This document shows, piece after piece, positions 11,127-19,378 of a DNA stretch of 64,000 nucleotides. Origin of the DNA: Daphnia carinata (lineage: Eukaryota; Arthropoda; Branchiopoda; Diplostraca; Daphniidae); NCBI RefSeq assembly GCF_022539665.2, contig NC_081334.1:5922424-5986423 (forward strand), written 5' to 3'. The stretch's first letter is position 1. Every line of letters starts with the position of its first letter. The notes below the pieces were generated by a model. The model made no database searches. It saw only the letters and a program-made list of their open reading frames with translations, and was not told the DNA's origin. The position numbers and the translations under genes were made by a program.

Positions 11127-11132
11127 GATATT
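11127..11132. repeat. Right target-site duplication GATATT
   Basis: GATATT immediately follows the right terminus CGGATTGCCATA and matches 7038-7043. Confidence 0.55.
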
Positions 11133-11411
11133 GTCTGAAGTGTGTAACAAAAACGGTTTAGTGATAATGTTTAAATTTCCAACTGAAAGTAATTGCATGG
11201 GCTCAGCCTTTTAATGCATAGCACAACCCAGTCGTTCTAAAAGTTGGTTTTCTGTTAAGTACATGTCACGCTTTTGAGAATTGGATCACTACAATTTCAT
11301 TAACACTTGTTGCATTCGAATAGCTTATATGATTATTAAGTTTATTATTTTCTGTAATGCTCATTTCGCTTTATTCGTGATTGTAGATGCTGGCATTTCT
11401 CTCTAAATTAG

Positions 11412-11762
11412 CTACAAACTGCCTGGTGTAGAGATGAATGGACTATGTTCTGTTTCAAATGCATCACAATCCAAATGGCAGAAGGAACTACTGCTGCAGA
11501 AGTTTTGGATAGTACCTGTCAATACAGTCTTGTCAAAGGTATGATAGATCTAGCTCTGATTATAAAACCTGTTAGGAGAAAAAGGAAGTATGAATCCTTA
11601 TTGCATAGTTTATCTTTATTGTCTGTTGTAGGTTGGGATTTTACTTGTCTCTACGAGACAAGCTTAATGCCTTGGTGGAATTCACTACTCGTGGTTTTAA
11701 TATGGCCCCTTATTTCATTGATCCAAGTTCATTATGCCATTGATGACTTGCTTCATGCCTAA
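11412..11762 (+). pseudogene. Uncharacterised spliced-looking open frame
   Basis: A frame open for 116 codons begins right after an AG acceptor (11411) and ends with TAA at 11762. Within it, 11539-11631 has the form of a 93-nt GT..AG intron, a multiple of three, so the frame is open with or without splicing. The first block contains W, C and K/C-rich features (AWCRDEWTMFCFKC), and the second has a hydrophobic stretch near WWNSLLVVLIW. A further exon-like block follows an acceptor at about 11861 but soon meets stops. No family is recognised. A decayed gene captured among the repeats, or a lncRNA, is equally possible. Confidence 0.3.
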
Positions 11763-12476
11763 ATGGAGGAGTTGGTGGTGTCTAAATGTATACATCAAAA
11801 CTCAAAATGATTCAACTTGGAAATCTACATTGTAGTTTATTTTAGCTGTTGTTTGTTTGTAGATTCAGCTTTGGGAAGAACAAGGATGATGGTGATTTAG
11901 TGCTATTTTGGTGATAGTGGCATCCCAAAGATAGCAAGAAATCTGTGTAAGAAATTGTTTTGTACATGATATTATAGTTTTTGATTTATTGTTTATCACT
12001 CATTTCAACAGTCTAATCCTGCACATATTTTTTTTATTCTACATCCTTTGTTATCAAAACGGTCGATGGATAGAAAATGTCAGACTTTCGTTGGCTATGT
12101 TTTTCCCAGGACCTATCCACAAGACGCATACGAAACGAAAAACAGCAACCGACAGCTAGCAGATTCGGACTCATATTGTTCGTTTAAGCTCTTGGTTATC
12201 CCGCTTTCTTTGTTATCGATGTTATTGTTATTGGTACCAATTTTCTGTGGGTGCTATCACAATTGGCAAGGTATGTCACTATCTTAAATCAGTATTTGCA
12301 AGAATGTCTTACTTGTGTTTATTTCGTTTACTTAGACCGCATAATCGTAACAAAACGGGAGAGAGGATATTGATGGGGATGCGGTGTAGGCAAATATTGA
12401 TATTCGTCCAACGGATGACCGAAGATTTCAAGATTTTTTTATAGTCTGGCATGTTAAGGTACTTTTACAAAAAAAA
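11763..12476. other. Repeat-tract spacer, no firm gene
   Basis: AT-rich DNA with isolated splice-like sites, for example TTTTTCCCAG at about 12114. One short plus-strand frame (12048-12287) has a hydrophobic tail around LVIPLSLLSMLLLLV. It has no support beyond being open. Confidence 0.4.
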
Positions 12477-12875
12477 ATTGAAGTGCATGTCTGGGCTCCC
12501 TTCTTTTCTGTGGCCCCGTTTCCCCTTGACTTGTAATAAGCCCGTAGGGGGTCATGCCCCTACTGTGATCAGCAGCAAAGGTTGTGGGTGCGCTGTCTGG
12601 AAAGGGGACGTGGGGGTCCCCATGGTCCGATGATATCATTGGAGGGCTATGGGGCTACCCAAAAATCCGAATTAACAGTTAATCGCCCACGTAAAAGCTT
12701 GTCCGAAACCTTCGCTCTTCTTCCGGCTTCTCTTAGCCACGCACCGGGTAATCTCCCCGGTGAGTCAACTGAGGTAGTGTCTCCCCCTACCTTGGTTGAC
12801 TACAACTTTGAAATCGGCTGTTTTGCCCTTTCAAAGTTGCACGTCAATAAATTGCGCAGAATGTTGTCAATAAAA
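12477..12875 (+). ncRNA. Hairpin-rich structured element, copy 3 (diverged)
   Basis: Aligns with 8237-8654 from the common start ATTGAAGTGCAT to the common end GTCAATAAAA, with many substitutions. All hairpins persist: hairpin 1 at 12742-12762, hairpin 2 at 12764-12800 and hairpin 3 at 12803-12839. In hairpin 2 the inner arms change from AGGCAG/CTGCCT to AGGTAG/CTACCT, a compensatory C-G to T-A change. Hairpin 3 is more perfect here (CAACTTTGAAA with TTTCAAAGTTG). The TATA-like motif of copy 1 is missing. Confidence 0.55.
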
Positions 12876-12997
12876 CTTCTTTTTAAAAACTTTACAAAAA
12901 CTTGTATTTTTTTACTGTCTTGGTGTTTGCTCTGCACTTGTCTTATCAGACATTGTCCTACCTTGAGACGTTACTATCAGACGTTGTACTAATTTGG

Positions 12998-13062
12998 ACT
13001 TGTAGGATTCGAACTTTGATGCGGCGCTCACCGTTTGAAGATGAAGCTTCTCTGTTAAGTAT
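12998..13062 (-). repeat. tRNA-like unit 4 (degenerate)
   Basis: A box B-like AGTTCGAATCC on the minus strand lies at the expected distance from a weak box A. It is the weakest member of the series, supported mostly by its position. Confidence 0.25.
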
Positions 13063-13178
13063 TCTGCGATGTAACACCATCGGAGCCATCAACTGGCAGT
13101 TGGTAAACATTTGTATTGGTACAAGCAATGCACTGTAGATCTCTAATTTATATTATTAATTTTCTTGGTATTTTGGAA

Positions 13179-13247
13179 GACTCATCGAGGTTTGATCCCT
13201 ATACATTCGGCGTGCGATGCCGGTGCTCCACGGTTGAGCTGTGAGTC
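13179..13247 (-). repeat. tRNA-like unit 5
   Basis: Minus strand: ends GACTCA and TGAGTC pair over 6 bp. Box A-like CAGCTCAACCGTGGAGC, anticodon-type loop ATCGCAC between CGGC and GCCG, and box B-like GGGATCAAACC are present. Confidence 0.5.
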
Positions 13248-13353
13248 ATGTTTATTTTTTCATTGTGTCTGTACGACAAGGTTGTTGAACTTAGAAGGAA
13301 ATTGAAGACCGCGCAACAGGTATTTATATAAAAATAAGTAACTGATAATCGTA

Positions 13354-13428
13354 GTGGTAATGGCTAGTTGGTAGAGCTTCCGTTTGCGGTGCCGAAGGTT
13401 GTGAGTTCAAGCCTCATATGGAGAGTTA
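13354..13428 (+). repeat. tRNA-like unit 6
   Basis: Box A-like TGGCTAGTTGGTAGAGC and box B-like GAGTTCAAGCCTC with tRNA spacing. The acceptor pairing is poor. Confidence 0.45.
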
Positions 13429-13506
13429 TATACAAACGATTGCAAAATTTTTCAAATGAAATAGATTTCCTTAATTAAACAAGAAAACGAATCATTATCA
13501 AATATA

Positions 13507-13578
13507 TGACTCATGGCTCAACGGTTGAGCATCGGCGCGGAGTGCCGAAGATCTGGTGTTCGATCCCCAAAAGAGTCA
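13507..13578 (+). repeat. tRNA-like unit 7
   Basis: Ends TGACTCA and AGAGTCA pair at six of seven positions. The D arm GCTC/GAGC and the anticodon-type arm TCGGC-GCGGAGT-GCCGA are perfect. The T loop TTCGATC is conserved but its stem is weak. Confidence 0.5.
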
Positions 13579-13857
13579 TGTTACATTCTGTTGTGATAAC
13601 AATTACAATCGTGAAACTTCCGGACATATGAAATTTGAAATGAATAAAATTAATAATACTTAAGCACAGGTGGCAATAACCAACATCGCAAGGATGTTAC
13701 TTGAGAAAATGAAACAACACAATTCAGATGAGGAGCACATACAATAGTATCTGGTTATATAAAAGTCAATTTATCAATTTGAAAAAAAACCAGTGATGTA
13801 TATATTCAACCTTTTTGAGAGCAACCCTCTACATACAATGCAGTTACATATTTACAA

Positions 13858-13922
13858 TCATGGGATTTGAACCCAAGGTATACAGCTAACATACCAATGC
13901 TCTACCACTGAGCTACAATAAC
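13858..13922 (-). repeat. tRNA-like unit 8
   Basis: Minus strand: box A-like GTAGCTCAGTGGTAGAGC and box B-like GGGTTCAAATCCC with a good T stem. The acceptor ends pair for only about three bases. Confidence 0.5.
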
Positions 13923-14004
13923 TGAAATTTAAAGATCCATATCTTCAACACATTAAGGTAGCTAAGGCGACGAGTCAATAGAAAACCAAATCCCAATGGG
14001 GGGA

Positions 14005-14075
14005 TATAGGGGGGCAGATGCCAGTTTGACAATGCGTCCGCTTCACGACTCCAAGGTCCGTGGTTCGATTCCAAG
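14005..14075 (+). repeat. tRNA-like unit 9
   Basis: Box B-like GTGGTTCGATTCC is clear. The 5' part (CCAGTTTGACAATGCG) is a poor box A of a different subtype from the neighbours. Confidence 0.4.
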
Positions 14076-14471
14076 TCAGGTTTCCGATTCCACAGGCTTC
14101 CTACCTTCCCAGGTGTCACGATTCCACGGGGCCAGTCGAGTTGGGAAACTTCGTGCGAAGCACGTGAACGAATATTTTACCAAAAGTTAATCTCGTAACC
14201 AATAACAAATTTAAATAAAGAAGTTAACTTCCTTTTTATAGAGTATCTTGAAACTAACATATATGTTTCTCTTTATTGGGTATGGAGAAACTTGTATATT
14301 GATACTACTACTAATACTATACAACGGATTTTAACCGTAGCCATAAAGTTCTTTTTAGATAGGTAATAGTCATTTATTCCAACATTTGGCAAACGTTTGC
14401 TTAGTGCTTGAAACACTTGATATACTTTGTTTATGAATTGATTTAACTGAAACTATCATTTTTCTTCATTT

Positions 14472-14541
14472 GACTCTTTCGGGAGTTGAACCCTAAACCT
14501 TTGGCATACAATACCGATGCTCAACCACTGAGCCATGAGTC
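14472..14541 (-). repeat. tRNA-like unit 10
   Basis: Minus strand: GACTC/GAGTC ends, box A-like TGGCTCAGTGGTTGAGC, anticodon-type loop ATTGTAT, and T arm TAGGG-TTCAACT-CCCGA with four of five pairs. Confidence 0.5.
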
Positions 14542-14732
14542 TTGACAACACTCCAACCATTTTCCCATGTATTTTAAAGATAACCTATTAGCATAAGTAA
14601 TAATACTACAGTGCGCCCCAACGCAACTCAATATTTCCGTCTTAAAATGCATGCTATAAATGAAATGGATTTCTGTCCAAGTGAAATATTATCATTTGAA
14701 GTAACATACATATTTCATCGCTCTATTGCTTT

Positions 14733-14802
14733 GACTCTAATGGGGAACGATCCTTAATAATCTAGCATGCGATGCCAATGCTCAACCATAGAGCCACGAG
14801 TC
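14733..14802 (-). repeat. tRNA-like unit 11
   Basis: Minus strand: GACTC/GAGTC ends, box A-like TGGCTCTATGGTTGAGC, and anticodon-type loop ATCGCAT. Box B is degraded to GGATCGTTCCCC. Confidence 0.45.
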
Positions 14803-14947
14803 TTATAAAATCGTTTACTATTTTTCCATGTCTTTTGAGGGAAACCTATTTGCATTTGTAATCATATTCTAACGCATCCAATTCACAATATATTGATTCA
14901 TTATGTCCACATACACATCCGACTACATAGAACATTTCTCTGATTTT

Positions 14948-15010
14948 ATTCGAACTCTAGACTTTCGACTTCAGTATGCAGACTCTCTACCGCAGAACTA
15001 TTGGTTTTGC
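14948..15010 (-). repeat. tRNA-like unit 12 (degenerate)
   Basis: Minus strand: box A-like TAGTTCTGCGGTAGAG and box B-like GAGTTCGAAT with tRNA spacing. The other arms are decayed. Confidence 0.35.
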
Positions 15011-15794
15011 ATGATTTCAGACTTATTAACAGATAGTTTCACAAGCTTCAAAACATAGCGTAGACAACTTCGTCATGATCTGTGATTTATCATACAATAT
15101 CTTTGTTCTAAAGCACCGACAGCCAAAATCAAAGGTCATGGTTTCATATACTAACTGAGATGGAAAGTAAAGGTTTTAGTTTTAGTGTTAGCGATAAATG
15201 CATGCTCTAAGTGACTTTCTATGTTCAGTCAAGAATAGCACAAATACATATCTTGCAAATTGTTTGCATACAGTTGCTAATAACTAAAAAGGTATCCTAC
15301 CCGGACGTTGGTTCTCACGAATCTCAAATATGGGTTCTTTTACTCACATTCCCTAGAAATAATTCTTTCTAAAGAACACAGATGACAGATACTTATGGAG
15401 TGTTACAGTACTATTTTTACCTGTCATGCATTCTTCTTTTAGAAAGCTTTCAGGATCAATAACGGCTGCACAACTTCTGAATTACAATTGGTAAATGGGT
15501 TGGATTTCATATTTGTTGAAAACCTCAATAGTGAAATCAATCCTCTAGATCCCAGATGTATTAATCAGCTAAAAAATATACAAATTTTTTAGTGTCATGC
15601 TATAAAATATTGTGATATAAATAAGTTTCTCGTCTAAACTTATATAATACATAAGATAGTAGAAAGCTTGGGTAACACTTACGTTCTCCTGATAGTCAGT
15701 TTCACAATACGGTTCTTTCACCATCAAAAGTTTGCTATATATATCTTTAGTTTTGTTTGTTTGTTTGTTTTTTTTTCCTGAAATTTCTAACGCA
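15011..15794. other. AT-rich spacer, nothing recognised
   Basis: No open frame with coding character and no repeat shared with the rest of the window was seen. A short GTTT repeat lies near 15754. Confidence 0.5.
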
Positions 15795-15915
15795 AAAACA
15801 AGCTCACTGTTTACCGGGGTACACGACAGGTTAGCTGAGAGTAGAACATAAGAGGTTCTCTAAAAGTCCGCAACGAACGCCACGAGTAGTGCTGCCCATA
15901 TCTGCATTTTATTAT
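15795..15915 (-). repeat. Dispersed repeat, copy 2
   Basis: Contains TCCGCAACGAACGCCACGAG, the reverse complement of the core of copy 1 at 6914-7020, with matching flanks over about 105-120 bp. Confidence 0.6.
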
Positions 15916-15918
15916 GGC

Positions 15919-16205
15919 AAAATTTTAAGCCCGACCAAATAAGCCCGGGCTTAATTCGTCGGGCTTAAAATTTTTTTCTTTAAAAACTGATACTCATCGG
16001 AATTGATTGAATATCTCCGGATATACTCAAAATTCAATGCTGATTCCGGTAAAATTGCTACTTTTTTCCTTAAGTTAACCGTTTTTGAAATAAATCGAAT
16101 ATTTGACGCAATGCTAGCGCGCCAGTAGGCTACAGCGCTAGCGAGATTCAGCCGAAACAAATTTTAAGCCCGACTAAGTCGCGCATATTTAGTCGGGCTA
16201 TTTAG
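15919..16205. repeat. Palindrome-rich element (TTTTAAGCCCGAC family)
   Basis: AAAATTTTAAGCCCGAC at 15919-15935 pairs perfectly with GTCGGGCTTAAAATTTT at 15958-15974 around the palindrome AAGCCCGGGCTT. The motif recurs at 16159-16174 and, shortened and inverted, at about 16191-16200. GCTAGCGC/GCGCTAGC form another inverted repeat near 16113-16142. The minus-strand open frame across it (15951-16160) is probably incidental. It looks like a small non-autonomous element. Confidence 0.45.
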
Positions 16206-16263
16206 CCGGTATTTTACCGGGTAGATTTTTTTTACTAGAAAAGAAGGCCGATATTATTTTTTT

Positions 16264-16286
16264 TTTGGGTAAAACGGTTTGCCATA
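16264..16286 (-). repeat. Isolated terminus of the palindrome family
   Basis: GGGTAAAACGGTTTGCCATA after a T-run matches the right terminus of the 7044-11126 element with one change. No partner end with a matching target duplication was found. Confidence 0.4.
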
Positions 16287-16564
16287 TTTTTATTTTTCTC
16301 TTCTTTTTTTTTACACTTATACAAAAAACTATGGTCCCAATGAAAAAAGAAACTTGATATTCGTAATTTTCATTGAATCGACACCCTTTATTTGTAATTA
16401 TATCTAGAATTTTGCCAAAAATGAAAAGTGGGAAGACTATACCTACCTACCTAACCTATATAAAATTTCTACCTACCTATATAAAATTCTCCTGATCAGA
16501 TTCACAAGTACTTGAGGTTTAACCGTTACATGTTTGTTTTTAAATCTTAATTTTTGTTTCTGAA

Positions 16565-16690
16565 ATTTCTGATGCAAAAATGAGCTCACTGTTTACTGAT
16601 AGGTAGGAGAGGTCAGCTGAGAGCAAGACATTAGACGGTTCGCCAAAAGTCCGCAACGAACGCCACGAGCAATGTGGCCAATATCTGCAT
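16565..16690 (-). repeat. Dispersed repeat, copy 3
   Basis: Contains TCCGCAACGAACGCCACGAG with flanks resembling copy 2, including ctcactgtttac upstream and atctgcatttta downstream. It is more diverged. Confidence 0.55.
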
Positions 16691-16844
16691 TTTATTTTTA
16701 TTTTATTTTTAAACTTATATAAAAACCTATGGATTAAAACAAAATTATCGTAAGTTAAGATGTATTTTTTTATTTTAAAATTATCGGGTCAAGCTGTATT
16801 GCCATTCACTACACAACACGCTTTTTCACCCTCATCGACAATGC

Positions 16845-17396
16845 TTAGTAACTAACGGACGAGTCGGAACAATAGCTGTCGAAGCAAAATTCAGCTGCAT
16901 GCATTGAGTCGTATGTTGATGAATTGTGATATTGTTCTGCAACATCTGGCACCCCAGTAATGTTAAGTTCAGTATTATCACTAACGACTTGCGCTGGTAC
17001 GAGAAAGTTTGCATCAGGGATGTTTCGGCCATGTCCTAGGGTCTCATAAAAAGGCAGCACATCATCCACAGCGTCATTGAACTCAGGCTGCGCAATATTA
17101 TGCATGGTGGCGTCGGGATTTGATAGTGGGTTCAGCTGGTTAGATGTCATCGAATTTTCATTTATAGAAGCGTAATGTGAATGCCAATAAAACCAGACAT
17201 GTTCATCTGTTTTGACATTATTCGTTTCAGCATTCTTACCGACTCCCACATTCCTGGATGATTCTTGACATTCTTCTTTGGATATAGCTGCTTGAAGTTT
17301 AGATTTTGGTTTCCCCTGCCATAATTTGCGCCACAATCTTTTATACCACTGCATGGATTTTGATTTCACACTGAGTTCCGGATTTTTAAAAGCCAT
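16845..17396 (-). CDS. Uncharacterised 183-residue protein
   Basis: A clean single-exon frame in an AT-rich, repeat-poor stretch. It starts MAFKNPELSV and has a basic, tryptophan-rich segment (residues about 14-33, WYKRLWRKLW) that could form an amphipathic helix. The rest is polar and Asn/Ser-rich, ending CSDSSVSY. No signal peptide or catalytic motif is visible. Upstream on the same strand, a perfect donor (TTTTG|GTAAGT, exon ending 17534) and an acceptor (exon from 17427) define a likely 106-nt 5'UTR intron, which supports it as a real gene. A TTTATT cluster at about 16693-16713 provides AATAAA on its strand. I do not recognise the family. Confidence 0.55.
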   Translation of the reverse strand: MAFKNPELSVKSKSMQWYKRLWRKLWQGKPKSKLQAAISKEECQESSRNVGVGKNAETNNVKTDEHVWFYWHSHYASINENSMTSNQLNPLSNPDATMHNIAQPEFNDAVDDVLPFYETLGHGRNIPDANFLVPAQVVSDNTELNITGVPDVAEQYHNSSTYDSMHAAEFCFDSYCSDSSVSY

Positions 17397-17427
17397 TGCA
17401 ATGTCCGTGACTTTTCGGGATTCAATT

Positions 17428-17533
17428 CTACAACAAACCGGAAGCTTTTAAGGCCAGTCTAGTGAGTTGAGAGAAAATCTATCTAAACAAGCAAAGAACT
17501 TTTAATTCTCAGTTGTGATTAGGAAGCACTTAC
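17428..17533 (-). other. Probable 5'UTR intron of the 183-residue gene
   Basis: Minus-strand GTAAGT donor at 17533 and a pyrimidine-rich acceptor ending at 17428. The exon upstream has an ATG (MNKRGF) that runs into a stop across the junction, so the main start stays at 17396. Confidence 0.4.
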
Positions 17534-17534
17534 C

Positions 17535-19275
17535 AAAATCCCCTTTTGTTCATGGTATAACGAAGTTTTTCACTTATAGTTCACACATTCTTTCTTTAGT
17601 GAGCGATCGAGGAACAACGCAAATGTACACCAAATCTCAACAACAGTGAAGTTCCATTGAATATGGCCTCATATGGTAATGTGCAGTGTCCTGTTTCGTA
17701 TACTATAATGTATGGGAAGGTGTCAGGTGACTGGGAGTTCTGGAAATAAACGGCCAATTTGTTCGAGAGCAAAAAAACAGAACTTCACGTGTCTTCAACT
17801 AATTATGGGTACTAACCGTTAAATGATCGCGACGTACAATGCTGATAAACAAAAGCAGCCTATTTGCTTTGCTTTTGCCTCTTTCCAACACTTTAAGACA
17901 TTCAAGAGGAACACATCGGAAGTGAAATTAACTTCGTTACACCGATGTGAAAATCCAGACAAACCATTTCTGTTTGCCGAGACGAATCGTTCCTTTACTA
18001 TTGAATTTAGGACCGATGCGAGCAAAATGGGCGTCTAATAAACAAATGAACGATATTATGAGTACAACAACAAACGAAATTCAGTTGCAATTGAACGAGT
18101 ACCTTAACTTAATGTTACTGCTGCTTGGAAGCTTCTCAGTAGTTCACCGACCACGGTGACGAAATAAAGCCGAGTTTCATGTTCTTCTATGGATCTGCTA
18201 TAAAACTGATTTAACAGAAAATTTTATAGAATGATCGCACTTTTCCTTTTTTTTCTTTATTTTTAGTTCAATACTATTCTGTCCAGTCTAGGGAGCAAAT
18301 GAATTACAACGCCCGAATGGATCCAGACTGGAATCTGAGTAATCGAAAAAAAACGTAATACCTTATACTATTCCTTCACCTTAAACCAATTTGGATTATT
18401 CAAAAACTAACTTACCAAGCGATCTTCTCCAATCGGGAACACTAAAATGCAAGATGTACGTTACCGTAAAGAACGATCTTCAGCCAAACATCCATGGTCT
18501 TACCAGAGCAGGTGTGGGAGCGACGGTGCGGAAGTATCCCTTCTTATAGTTAGGGAACAATTGCAGAAAATCCATTTGTGGATCGCCTAGTTGGGTGACA
18601 GAAATGCGAAGTTAAGCAGGTAGACACTCACTGGGTGTCAAAGATTGTAAACAGAGAAAAAAAAACAAAGTAGCTAATATGCTCACGGGATTAATAAAAA
18701 GCTAAAAAACTAATAATAACATGCAAATACCTTACTGTTCATAAACAACCAATGTTGGTGATTTATAACATCTTCAAAAAAAAGTAGCAGTTCTTTTGAT
18801 ATAAATGTCCTCCTTCGATATTATCTAAGTAAACTATTATAGCAATTTTTTTATAACACAAAAAGAATTTATAAGCAGCCTGTACGATTAGATTAAACCA
18901 GTGAAGAGGCAAAACCAAATGTTAATACTCAGCTGTGATGGTGTGTGATCGGTGTATCCAAATATTATGAAAGGTACCCAGCATGTGAAAATTTTTAAAA
19001 TCCACGTTCGATGGCCTGAACCGCCATAAAAGCATTAAAAGCGGCAGACCTACATTCAGAGCCAGAGGATATTTTATTCTCTGTAAAGGAATCGCCTAAG
19101 GTTATTCTTCTAGTCGAGGTCACTGCAAAAAGGTCGGGTCAACTAAGATAAAAGCGGAAGTTTCAGAGCTTACGTCACAATAAAAACTTTTCAACGGCAA
19201 TTGGTTTGCAGCTTTATCTTACCCTTTCCCTAAACATTTTGTAAGGAAAGGTAGGATTCGGAACCTGGCTACGCG
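17535..19275. other. Non-coding region, nothing recognised
   Basis: AT-rich with only short open frames of no coding character (for example 17823-18038). It should contain the promoter of the minus-strand 183-residue gene at its left end. Confidence 0.45.
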
Positions 19276-19378
19276 TATATAAGATGGCAGGCAACACATC
19301 TATTCACTGTCATTCAAGTATCTTCCTTTCAAAGAGTACTTCGTCATATGGCCACAGCAGGAAGCAACGTACTTTAAG
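19276..19378 (+). promoter_or_regulatory. TATA/Inr promoter and putative first exon
   Basis: TATATAAG at 19276-19283 is followed 30 bp later by an initiator-like TTCACT (A at 19306). The predicted exon ends with a perfect donor, TTTAAG|GTAAGTAG, at 19378. Its only ATG (19348) gives nine codons (MATAGSNVL) and a stop just before the donor, so the exon would be 5'UTR. A good acceptor at 20956 lies 46 nt before the SLAIN start codon, making this its likely upstream promoter. That link is an inference. Confidence 0.45.

Noticed and set aside
8924-15010. Calling the tRNA-like units functional tRNA genes
   Set aside because: Most have broken acceptor or T stems, and the anticodon loop varies without the matching identity elements.
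6809-16286. One 9.5-kb transposon bounded by the outer termini
   Set aside because: The outer ends have no matching target duplication, while the inner pair 7044/11126 does.
16845-17396. Bearded-family (Notch pathway) small protein
   Set aside because: The basic N-terminal helix is reminiscent, but the family's other conserved motifs and Su(H)-type upstream sites were not found.
18570-18640. 5S rRNA-like GAAGTTAAGCAG
   Set aside because: Only about a dozen bases match. The rest of the 5S fold and the internal control regions are missing.
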